From assembly GCA_023394415.1 (NCBI GenBank), contig JAEXAR010000043.1:62001-126000 (forward strand): 64,000 nucleotides of DNA. The letters are read 5' to 3'. Source of the DNA: Bacteroidota bacterium (GTDB lineage Bacteria; Bacteroidota; Bacteroidia; Flavobacteriales; Weeksellaceae). Shown piece after piece: positions 52,722 through 59,653 of the stretch; within the stretch, counting starts at the first letter, position 1, and the number at the start of each line of letters is the position of its first letter. The notes under the pieces were generated by a model. It saw only the letters and a program-made list of their open reading frames with translations, was not told the origin of the DNA and did no database searches. Made by a program: the position numbers and the translations under genes.

Positions 52722-54065
52722 CTACTTCCATTTTCTGGCGTTTTCTTCTTCTTTTTGCATATATTTTCTAATCTGTTTTTCTTCCCAATCCGAACCAATT
52801 CCGAACGTTTTAATGCCGTGAGAAATTACACCGATTCCCCAACCTAACATTGGCCAATAAAACCAATGATAATCAGGCGAAGTTTTCAGGTTGATAAATA
52901 TTAAAAATGGAATGAAAATACAATAGGAAATTAAATTTCCGTAGAAACCTTTCAATTCTTCTACGCGTTTTGAGGCTTTTTCGTAAGCCAATTGTTCTTC
53001 TGAAAGTGTATAATTGTTCATCGTGTTTAGTTTTTCTGTTAAAATTGGGAGTTTCACTCTGAAGAAATCTTCAGATTTTTCTACAAAGACATTTCTGTCG
53101 GTTAAAAGATTGTATCTGGAAACAATGTTGGCAAAGCCAACTCCTGTTGATTTGTTGGGTAATTCTCTGGTTTGCAGATTGTTTTCAATAATTAAATTGC
53201 CTTTTTCTGTGTAAATTTTAATGTGTAAAGGTTTTCCGGACGTCGCAAAGTTGTGTTTGATTGAATTTTCCAACAGCAACTGCAAAGACAAAGGAACTAC
53301 GAAGTGTTTTTTGCTATCATCTTCAATATTGAATTCAAAGGTTACGGCATCTTCAAATCTGGTTTTTAGTAATTCGCAATAGGTTTTCGCAAAATCTAAC
53401 TCTTCTTCCACCGTTACCAACTCTTTGTCTTTCTGCTCCAAAACGTACCTGTAAATCTTTGACATTGAGGAAGTAAAGTGTTGCGCTTGGTTTGGATTTT
53501 CATCAATCAATGAACTCAAAACATTTAATGAATTGAATAAAAAATGTGGATCTAACTGATTTTTTAAACTTTCAAATTGAGCATTCGCAGATTTGGCGAT
53601 GAGTTTTTGTTCTACTACTTCTTTTTTTGCGGTTCGTTTCATTGCCAACATAAATCCGCGAGCGTGCAAAAAAGCAGAAACCAAAAGTGCTAAATTGATA
53701 AAAAACCAGTTCGTGAAATTCCATTTTTCGCTGAAGAAATCTTCCACTTTCAAACCTTGAATCATCACAAAATTGATGTAATTCAGAATATACGTGAGCG
53801 CAATATTCAGAATTACTGTTGCAATTACCGCAGCAATAGCGCGTTGTTTGGTTTCCTCTGTCCAAGAATATTTTTTGTCTAGATAATTGTTGAGATAACC
53901 GTTTCCAAGTCCGTAACCGAAAGTGTACATCAATGAAATTCCAAACGTAAGCAGAAAACTTTGTACTGTTTTTTCACTGTTTGTAATGATAAAAAACAGA
54001 ATAGTGAAAACCCCTGAAATAATCAGTAAAGGTTTAACGTCTTTCAAAATTTTTGGAATATTCAT
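52722..54065 (-). CDS. LytS-type sensor histidine kinase with C-terminal 2TM domain
   Basis: 447 residues. Four N-terminal membrane helices precede a His_kinase domain with NQLDPHFLFNSLNVLSSLI (phospho-acceptor His near residue 174) and an ATPase domain with LLLENSIKHN and STGVGFANIVSRYNLL. From residue 349 the chain is a full 2TM module: LAYEKASKRVEELKGFYGNL, helix GWGIGVISHGIKTF, and GSDWEEKQIRKYM. A Met sits exactly at the junction (codon at 53021), so the 2TM unit looks like a former separate gene fused in frame. It would phosphorylate the LytTR regulator of the same operon. The ligand is unknown; no extra sensor domain is seen. Confidence 0.92.
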   Translation of the reverse strand: MNIPKILKDVKPLLIISGVFTILFFIITNSEKTVQSFLLTFGISLMYTFGYGLGNGYLNNYLDKKYSWTEETKQRAIAAVIATVILNIALTYILNYINFVMIQGLKVEDFFSEKWNFTNWFFINLALLVSAFLHARGFMLAMKRTAKKEVVEQKLIAKSANAQFESLKNQLDPHFLFNSLNVLSSLIDENPNQAQHFTSSMSKIYRYVLEQKDKELVTVEEELDFAKTYCELLKTRFEDAVTFEFNIEDDSKKHFVVPLSLQLLLENSIKHNFATSGKPLHIKIYTEKGNLIIENNLQTRELPNKSTGVGFANIVSRYNLLTDRNVFVEKSEDFFRVKLPILTEKLNTMNNYTLSEEQLAYEKASKRVEELKGFYGNLISYCIFIPFLIFINLKTSPDYHWFYWPMLGWGIGVISHGIKTFGIGSDWEEKQIRKYMQKEEENARKWK

Positions 54066-54083
54066 TTTATAAAAATACTAAAA

Positions 54084-54374
54084 TTAAGAATTCATATATT
54101 TTTGAATTTGCTTTTCTTCCCAATCTTTACCCAAAATAAATGGCGGAGCAAAAACTGAAATGCCGTGCGCCAACAATCCAAATCCCCAGAAAATAGCAGT
54201 TGTATATGGTTCGTAAGATATCATTTTGTCTAATCCTGTGTAAATATTTCCACCGATAATGACGATGTTAACCAAAACATAAACAATCGCGTGATAATAA
54301 AAATCTTTCACTTTTTTTACTCTTTTTTGAGCGTTTTCTAATCTTTGTTGCTGTGTTGTGGTGTAAGTTTCCAT
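54084..54374 (-). CDS. 2TM domain protein (copy 5), first gene of the operon
   Basis: 96 residues: QQRLENAQKRVKKVKDFYYHAIVYVLVN, helix FWGFGLLAHGISVFAPPF, LGKDWEEKQIQKYMNS. It is closest to copies 1 and 2. It lies 18 nt before the kinase gene and behind a promoter with a LytTR-type repeat pair, so the whole operon is probably autoregulated. Confidence 0.88.
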   Translation of the reverse strand: METYTTTQQQRLENAQKRVKKVKDFYYHAIVYVLVNIVIIGGNIYTGLDKMISYEPYTTAIFWGFGLLAHGISVFAPPFILGKDWEEKQIQKYMNS

Positions 54375-54415
54375 AATGTTTTTTTTAAAATTAATATTTT
54401 GTGATTTTGATGATG

Positions 54416-54486
54416 TAAAGGTAGTTCTACTCTATTTTTTTTTAAATTTTAAGTTACTGAATGGTGGTTTTTTTGAACTGAACGGT
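54416..54486 (-). promoter_or_regulatory. LytTR-type operator and promoter of the 2TM/kinase operon
   Basis: On the minus strand ACCGTTCAG (54486-54478) and ACCATTCAG (54465-54457) are direct repeats with a 12-nt spacer. The first fits the published LytTR site pattern [TA][AC][CA]GTTN[AG][TG] at every position. Exactly 33 nt further lies TACCTTTA (54423-54416), close to the -7 consensus TAnnTTTG. No TTG occurs between, so activation by the regulator is likely. Confidence 0.7.
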
Positions 54487-54495
54487 TATTTATTC

Positions 54496-54528
54496 AATCC
54501 TTCAAGGATTTGAAATCCTTGAAGGATT
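54496..54528. repeat. 33-bp nested palindrome, left copy
   Basis: AATCCTTCAAGGATT, then TGA, then the exact reverse complement AATCCTTGAAGGATT. Each 15-nt arm is itself a palindrome around a single centre base. The sequence is identical to 55181-55213. It begins 9 nt beyond the LytTR box. Confidence 0.9.
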
Positions 54529-54565
54529 CTATCAACCGAAAATTTTTATATTTACAAGAAAAACT

Positions 54566-55177
54566 GTGGAAGACAACCATTTATATCCCGGCAATTTTTA
54601 TCACATCTACAACCGTGGAAACAACGGACAAAACATCTTTTTTGAGCCGGAAAATTATACCTTCTTCCTAAATCGTTATGACCGCTATATTTCTCCTTTC
54701 TGCGAAACGATTGCTTGGGTTTTACTTGGAAACCACTTTCATTTTTTGATTTATGTAAAGGAAATTGAAAATGTTGAAATTGAAAAATTAGAATATTCTA
54801 CCGTTGAAAAGCCAAAAAGAATCGATGTGCATTTGCAGTTTGGTCATTTTTTTAATTCCTATGCCAAATCAATTAACAAACGCTACAAAAGAACAGGAAG
54901 TCTTTTTGAGAAAAGGTTTGAAAGAAAACTTATCGCTTCACCCAGTTATTTGAAAAATTTAATTCACTACATCCATCACAATCCTGTAAAACATAATTTT
55001 GTTGAAAAAGTTGGTGAGTATCCTTGGAGTTCTTACGAAACTATACTCTCTGAAAAACAAACAAAACTAAATAGAGATTTAGTTTTGAAATTATATAATA
55101 ACAGAGAAAATTTTGAAAAATTACATCTTGAAACTCAAGATTATAGTAATATTCAAGATTTAATTATCGAGTTTTAA
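54566..55177 (+). CDS. REP-associated tyrosine transposase (RAYT, Y1_Tnp family)
   Basis: 203 residues starting with GTG. The HUH-type metal site is GNHFHFLIYVK (His57 and His59). A likely catalytic Tyr is in FFNSYAKSINKRYKRTGSLFEKRFERK, and the family's LIHYIHHNPVKHNFVEKVGEYPWSSYE follows. RAYTs cut and join single-stranded palindromic DNA. The gene is intact, on the plus strand, between two minus-strand transcription units of the LytTR locus, and the palindromes sit just before its start and 3 nt after its stop codon. Confidence 0.92.
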   Translation: MEDNHLYPGNFYHIYNRGNNGQNIFFEPENYTFFLNRYDRYISPFCETIAWVLLGNHFHFLIYVKEIENVEIEKLEYSTVEKPKRIDVHLQFGHFFNSYAKSINKRYKRTGSLFEKRFERKLIASPSYLKNLIHYIHHNPVKHNFVEKVGEYPWSSYETILSEKQTKLNRDLVLKLYNNRENFEKLHLETQDYSNIQDLIIEF

Positions 55178-55180
55178 AAA

Positions 55181-55213
55181 AATCCTTCAAGGATTTGAAA
55201 TCCTTGAAGGATT
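55181..55213. repeat. 33-bp nested palindrome, right copy
   Basis: It is base-for-base the same as 54496-54528, including the TGA centre, so both copies lie in the same direction. It could also fold as a terminator for the transposase gene and for the opposing gene ending at 55223. Confidence 0.9.
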
Positions 55214-55222
55214 AAGTTTGTT

Positions 55223-55870
55223 TTACTTGGCTAGAGAAATAAAGTAATTTGCTTCGCCTAGTCCCCAATTTGGATCCAAATTTCCTTTTATTTTGTAGGT
55301 TTTAAATTGTTCTAATGCTTTTTTAAAGAGTTCAAGACCTTTCGTTTTGCTGCCGCCAAATTGTTCCGGTGTGAAGTATAAATCTTCGGCTTCCATAATT
55401 GTAATTCTTGGATTTTCATGATCCAATTTTTTTGCAGTTGCAAGCGCTTCTGCTGCGGCTTGACCTTCCGTCATCCAACGAGATTGTGGATCTACCATCA
55501 TTCTCAAACCGTGGTTCATTTTCTTCAAAATATAGATTTCGGCATTGTTTGGCGATAATGCTTCGGCTTTATCAATGTAGTTTTGGGCTTCTTTTGCAAC
55601 GGCGTCCAATTCTTGAACTTTGTTTTGTTGCATTAGCGTTCTTCCTTTTTTTATGATAGAAAATGCGGCGTAATAATACGGTTGCCAAAGTGTTTTTTCT
55701 TTGTCGCCAATTCTTGCAAAATCGTTGGCTTGCGCTGTATAATCGTCAATATTTTGTTTTGGCATTTCAATGGTTTGCACTTTTGGCATCATTGCTTTTT
55801 CGTAGGCGGTTTGTGCGAATGCAAAGGTTGTCGTAAATGTGATGGCGATTGCTAAAATTGTTGTTTTCAT
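55223..55870 (-). CDS. Secreted helical-repeat (TPR-like) protein
   Basis: 215 residues. A signal peptide (MKTTILAIAITFTTTFAFAQ) is followed by helix pairs resembling tetratricopeptide repeats: LWQPYYYAAFSIIKKGRTLM, ELDAVAKEAQNYIDKAEALSPNNAEIYILKKMNH, and AAAEALATAKKLDHENPRITIMEAEDLYF. It is predicted to be periplasmic or exported. No enzyme motif is visible. Its promoter has the same repeat pair and spacing as the kinase operon and the TonB receptor gene, which suggests joint control by the LytTR regulator. Confidence 0.82.
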   Translation of the reverse strand: MKTTILAIAITFTTTFAFAQTAYEKAMMPKVQTIEMPKQNIDDYTAQANDFARIGDKEKTLWQPYYYAAFSIIKKGRTLMQQNKVQELDAVAKEAQNYIDKAEALSPNNAEIYILKKMNHGLRMMVDPQSRWMTEGQAAAEALATAKKLDHENPRITIMEAEDLYFTPEQFGGSKTKGLELFKKALEQFKTYKIKGNLDPNWGLGEANYFISLAK

Positions 55871-55904
55871 ATTAAGATTTTTTATTTGTTTAAATTTTAT
55901 GATT

Positions 55905-55975
55905 CAAAGGTATTTTGATTTCTATTCTTTTAAAATTTTAAATTGCCGAACCGTTATTTTTTGTAACTGAATCGT
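55905..55975 (-). promoter_or_regulatory. LytTR-type operator and promoter of the helical-repeat gene
   Basis: On the minus strand ACGATTCAG (55975-55967) and ACGGTTCGG (55954-55946) are direct repeats with a 12-nt spacer. Exactly 33 nt further lies TACCTTTG (55912-55905), a perfect TAnnTTTG. No -33 TTG is present. Confidence 0.72.
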
Positions 55976-56009
55976 TTTATTTGTTTCTTTTTACTTGTTT
56001 CTTGGCTCT

Positions 56010-58229
56010 TTACAAATTATTATTAATCGCTTCCTGTGTTTTATCGGTTCCGAAACTGATGAACGCACCGATGAAAACAAACGTATTCGTTGGCGGAACA
56101 ATTGCTCTGGATTTCAGTCCGTTGCTTGAAAAATTGTATCCAAATTCATTTTGAGTTCCTAAAACATTGTTGATGGAAAGAACCAAAACCGTAAATGCTC
56201 TTGTGTCTTTTTTGCCTAAGTTTGGCAAATAATTCACGCTGAAATTCAAAGAGTTATAGTCTTTTACTTTTCCTTGATTTTTTAAGACTACCGCGTTATT
56301 TTCCTGTACGAAATTATAATAAGGTCTTCCGGAAGTGTAATTATAGGAAATATTAAATCCTGTTTTCCAATCGGTTACAAATTTTTTGGCTACTACAGAA
56401 AGTGTATGTTTTGATGCAAAATTTGGGAATAAAGATTGGTTGTAATTCAAATAATCTCTTTTAGAATCCAAATACGAATAGGAAATCCAATAATCTATAT
56501 TTTTGATTGACTTTTTGTCTCTCCAGAACAACTCCAAACCTTTTGCAAAACCGCTTCCGTTATTGTTTAAAGCAACCGGTCTGTAAAAATCTACTGTAGT
56601 TTTAAGTAAATCTTTATAGTTTTTATAATACGCTTCCAATCTCAAACTTCTGCCTTCTCCTGCTCTTTGAACCTGAAAAATATAATGGTCTGCTCTTTGA
56701 TAATTTGGGTTGTAGTTATCCGTAAAATATTTACTTTCAGGATTTTGGAAAAAAGTTCCGTAAGCGAAAGAACTCGTCCATTCTTTTGAAATTCGGTATG
56801 CCATTGCCAATCTTGGCGAAAAATTCCATTGATTGATGGCGGAAGAATTTTCGGCTCTTGCTCCAATTTTCAGCGATAAATCATTGTTGATTCCCAAGTC
56901 TGTTTCGGCGAAAAGTGAAGTGATATTGTCTTTGTAATTGTATGTTTTATTGATGAGAGTAACCAATGTATTTTCATTGGCATTATTAAATTCAATTCCA
57001 CCTCTTATTGCAGAAATTTTAAATAATTTTCGTTCTAAAACCGCTTTTGCGTTGAAATAATTTCCTTTTGAATCCAGATCATTGCTAAAATTTGAAGTTC
57101 CGTTTTGTTGAATATTAGAGAAGTTTAAAACATTTTGATTGAAGGTATAAGACGTTCCTAAATTCAACGTGTATCTGCCGAATTTTTCTTTGTAAAAAAG
57201 AGAATGAAACGTGTTATTTCCCTTCTGATTGATTTTGTCTGAAGTCGTTTCATCATCTAAATTTGGCGAAGAAATTTTCATAGAACTGGTGTCGTAACTT
57301 CCGTAATATTTCACAAAGCCGCCGCCTTTAGTTTTAATTCTGAAATTGACATTTCCGCCCAAACCTTGTGGCGCTTTTTCAAAATCGGTGTTGAATTTCA
57401 AAATTTTCTGCATCAAAGCCAAGTTAGAATATCCCAAAGAAATTCCGTAAGAATACATTTTTGCTTTATCAACTCTTTGAATTCCGCCACTTGCAAAAAT
57501 TGGAGAAATCCCAAAATCTGCCGAATTTCTTTCCGGCAAATCCACACTTTCCAGTGCTAAAATTCCGGATAACGCTTGTCCATAAACTGCTGAATATCCG
57601 CCACTTGAAAAAACATTTCCTTTGAAAAGTGAAGTGTTCAGTCTATCCATCGCTTTAATTCCCGGAACAGAATTCCCGAAATAATTGTTTACCAAATTTC
57701 CGTCCATAAAAAACTTGGTTTCTGTTCCGGTTCCGCCTCTTACAAAAAGACCTTCAGATTCTCCCACTTTTTGAACGCCTGGTAAAGTTTCTAACGCAGA
57801 AGAAATTTGACCGTTTGCTCCGGCTGTTGTATACACGTCAATTGGTGTCAATAATGCAGTTGCACGTTTTTTATCGCTCGCTTCTATGCTTCCTGCAGAA
57901 ATGACAACGGCGTCGATTTCACTGATTTTTTCTTTTAAAGAAACTGTTTTATTGATATTTTCAGTTCCAATAGTGATGGCTTCTGCTATTTCCACAAAAT
58001 TGGGATTGGAAAATACAAGAATGTGATTGCCTGTTTCTGAAGTTTCAAAACTGAAATTTCCGTTTTCATCAGTTGTTGCGCCGTCGTAAGTGTCTTTCAG
58101 TGTGACGCTGATATCTTTTGCGCCCTTGTTTTTAAAAGTCACTTTTCCGGAGATTTTAACTTGCGAAAAAACCATTACTGAAAGGATTAGTAAGGAAAAA
58201 GTAAGAATTTTGTTTAATTGAGTTTTCAT
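56010..58229 (-). CDS. TonB-dependent outer-membrane receptor
   Basis: 739 residues. A signal peptide (MKTQLNKILTFSLLILSVMVFSQ) is followed by a CarboxypepD_reg-like domain (VKISGKVTFKNKGAKDISVTLKD, GATTDENGNFSFE), a plug (ALETLPGVQKVGESEGLFVRGG, VNNYFGNSVPGIKAMDRL, GGYSAVYGQALSGILALES) and a 22-strand-type barrel. It imports a substrate across the outer membrane using TonB energy. No SusD partner is next to it, so glycan uptake is not implied; the ligand is unknown. It has the same operator-promoter layout as the two neighbouring units. Confidence 0.93.
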   Translation of the reverse strand: MKTQLNKILTFSLLILSVMVFSQVKISGKVTFKNKGAKDISVTLKDTYDGATTDENGNFSFETSETGNHILVFSNPNFVEIAEAITIGTENINKTVSLKEKISEIDAVVISAGSIEASDKKRATALLTPIDVYTTAGANGQISSALETLPGVQKVGESEGLFVRGGTGTETKFFMDGNLVNNYFGNSVPGIKAMDRLNTSLFKGNVFSSGGYSAVYGQALSGILALESVDLPERNSADFGISPIFASGGIQRVDKAKMYSYGISLGYSNLALMQKILKFNTDFEKAPQGLGGNVNFRIKTKGGGFVKYYGSYDTSSMKISSPNLDDETTSDKINQKGNNTFHSLFYKEKFGRYTLNLGTSYTFNQNVLNFSNIQQNGTSNFSNDLDSKGNYFNAKAVLERKLFKISAIRGGIEFNNANENTLVTLINKTYNYKDNITSLFAETDLGINNDLSLKIGARAENSSAINQWNFSPRLAMAYRISKEWTSSFAYGTFFQNPESKYFTDNYNPNYQRADHYIFQVQRAGEGRSLRLEAYYKNYKDLLKTTVDFYRPVALNNNGSGFAKGLELFWRDKKSIKNIDYWISYSYLDSKRDYLNYNQSLFPNFASKHTLSVVAKKFVTDWKTGFNISYNYTSGRPYYNFVQENNAVVLKNQGKVKDYNSLNFSVNYLPNLGKKDTRAFTVLVLSINNVLGTQNEFGYNFSSNGLKSRAIVPPTNTFVFIGAFISFGTDKTQEAINNNL

Positions 58230-58246
58230 AGTTCGATTTTATGGTT

Positions 58247-58317
58247 CAAAGATATTGGTATAAAAGTTTTTAGTAAAAATAAATCTCCTGAACAGTAATT
58301 TTTGTAAACCGAATCGT
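58247..58317 (-). promoter_or_regulatory. LytTR-type operator and promoter of the TonB receptor gene
   Basis: On the minus strand ACGATTCGG (58317-58309) and ACTGTTCAG (58296-58288) are direct repeats with a 12-nt spacer. Exactly 33 nt further lies TATCTTTG (58254-58247), a perfect TAnnTTTG. No -33 TTG is present. The start codon is 17 nt beyond. Confidence 0.72.
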
Positions 58318-58421
58318 AAATTTTACATAAAATTATTTTAATTTTTCAATTTAATCATATTAGAACCGACGATCTGCAAATTATCCTTAACTTTAGGTTC
58401 ACTAAAAAAAATATCATTGTT

Positions 58422-58928
58422 ATGAAACTTTTATCACTTTCTCTTTTCTCTGCAAGTGCCTTGTTTGTTACGTCTTGCACCACTACAAAAACATATACCA
58501 TTAATTCAAAAAGTGGCACAGAAACACAGGGAACTGCAAAATTAACCCAAACCGGAAAAACGGTTGAATTGGATATGAATGTTTATAAACTATCACCAAA
58601 CGGAGTTCACGCTGCGCACATCCATGAATTTGGGGATTGTTCTGCTACAGACGGTAGTTCAGCAGGTGGACATTGGAATCCTACCTCACATCAGCACGGA
58701 AAATGGGGAATGGGAGAACATCATGCGGGTGATTTAGGAAATCTGAGAGCTGATAAAAATGGAACAGCAAGATTGGTGATGAAAACCGATAAATGGTGTA
58801 TTGGTTGTAAAGATGAAACCAAAAATATCATTGGAAAATCTATCATCATCCACGCAAAACCTGACGATTTTAAAACGCAACCTACGGGAAATGCAGGCGG
58901 AAGAGTTGGATGTGTTGAAATTAAATAA
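58422..58928 (+). CDS. sodC: Cu/Zn superoxide dismutase, predicted lipoprotein
   Basis: 168 residues. A lipoprotein signal (MKLLSLSLFSASALFVTSC, Cys19) places it in the periplasm or on the outer membrane. Copper and zinc ligands are in GVHAAHIHEFGDCSA, SAGGHWNPTSHQHG, EHHAGDLGNLRAD and KSIIIHAKPDD; the disulfide partner Cys lies in GGRVGCVEIK. Near the electrostatic loop is an unusual CIGCKDE insertion with two more cysteines. It is divergent from the TonB receptor and complements the cytoplasmic Fe/Mn enzyme at the left edge. Confidence 0.94.
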   Translation: MKLLSLSLFSASALFVTSCTTTKTYTINSKSGTETQGTAKLTQTGKTVELDMNVYKLSPNGVHAAHIHEFGDCSATDGSSAGGHWNPTSHQHGKWGMGEHHAGDLGNLRADKNGTARLVMKTDKWCIGCKDETKNIIGKSIIIHAKPDDFKTQPTGNAGGRVGCVEIK

Positions 58929-58942
58929 ACTATGAATTCATT

Positions 58943-58972
58943 AAAAATTCCTGCAAATTTGCAGGAATTTTT
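58943..58972. terminator. Bidirectional terminator between sodC and yraN
   Basis: A 30-bp perfect palindrome: AAAAATTCCTGCAAA followed by its exact reverse complement. It overlaps the yraN stop codon (58971-58973) by 2 nt and serves the converging sodC and yraN units. Confidence 0.85.
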
Positions 58973-59342
58973 AGTTAGCATCTATGCTTTCAAAAGCGTT
59001 TTCTAGATGAAACAGTTCTAATTTTCCACTTTCATTCGGAATCACTGAAATAATATCAAACCGAACATTGTTTTCCTTCTGAAATTCTTTCATATAGAAA
59101 TCTGTACAACTGACAATGCTTTTAATTTTCTTTTTCGTTACTGCTTCGTGTGGTTCTATCAGTGCATCTGTTCCCCTTGCTTTGACTTCAACAATGATAA
59201 TTTGATTTTCAAATTCAGCAATGATATCGATTTCGGTTTTTTGAAATCTAAAGTTTCTGACCAAAATTTTGTAACCTTTTTTCTCAATAAAATCGGCTGC
59301 CAAATCTTCTGCAATTTTTCCAAAATCGTTGTGAGAGGCCAT
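58971..59342 (-). CDS. YraN/UPF0102 endonuclease-like protein
   Basis: 123 residues, a compact restriction-endonuclease-like fold. GKIAEDLAADFIEKKGYKILVRNFRFQKTEIDIIAE and IIVEVKARG hold the E...D...ExK residues of the PD-(D/E)XK superfamily. It is widespread, and its role is uncertain (it is thought to be in DNA repair or uptake). It is the last gene of the minus-strand run beginning at rpiB and follows the membrane protein gene by 24 nt. Confidence 0.92.
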   Translation of the reverse strand: MASHNDFGKIAEDLAADFIEKKGYKILVRNFRFQKTEIDIIAEFENQIIIVEVKARGTDALIEPHEAVTKKKIKSIVSCTDFYMKEFQKENNVRFDIISVIPNESGKLELFHLENAFESIDAN

Positions 59343-59366
59343 AGTTTAAAGGTTTTTATTTAGGTT

Positions 59367-59651
59367 CTAAAAAAGTTTTTCGTCTTTAAATTGTTTTAAA
59401 ATCAATAAAAATGAAAATGTTAGTAAAATATTAAAGAAAAATCCTTGATAGAAGATTTTCTCATCCATTTTAAAATCTTCATAAAAAACAATGCAACTAA
59501 AAATAAACGATACCCAAACTGAGGAAATTACTTGAATTTTTATTAATCTCCTTTTATTTATAACATTTTTTCGATAATAACTTCCTCTAAAAAAGGAAAC
59601 TATTCCAAAAACAATTGGTCCGAGAAAGAAAAATAATTTAATAGAATCCAT
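59367..59651 (-). CDS. Small membrane protein of unknown function
   Basis: 94 residues with three hydrophobic segments (LFFFLGPIVFGIVSFF; VISSVWVSFIFSCIVFY; GFFFNILLTFSFLLIL). No family is recognised. It starts 2 nt after the ldcA stop codon, so it is almost certainly co-transcribed. The codon use is more AT-rich than that of neighbours, which is usual for short membrane proteins. Confidence 0.7.
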   Translation of the reverse strand: MDSIKLFFFLGPIVFGIVSFFRGSYYRKNVINKRRLIKIQVISSVWVSFIFSCIVFYEDFKMDEKIFYQGFFFNILLTFSFLLILKQFKDEKLF

Positions 59652-59653
59652 TT

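Larger units (their letters stand above)
54496..55213 (+). mobile_element. RAYT transposase unit with flanking palindromes
   Basis: A Y1-type transposase gene bounded by two identical 33-bp palindromic elements (54496-54528 and 55181-55213) in the same orientation. No target-site duplication or long terminal inverted repeat is visible. This is the layout of REP-associated tyrosine transposases, which are usually kept at one place and spread their palindromes instead of moving themselves. Confidence 0.75.
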
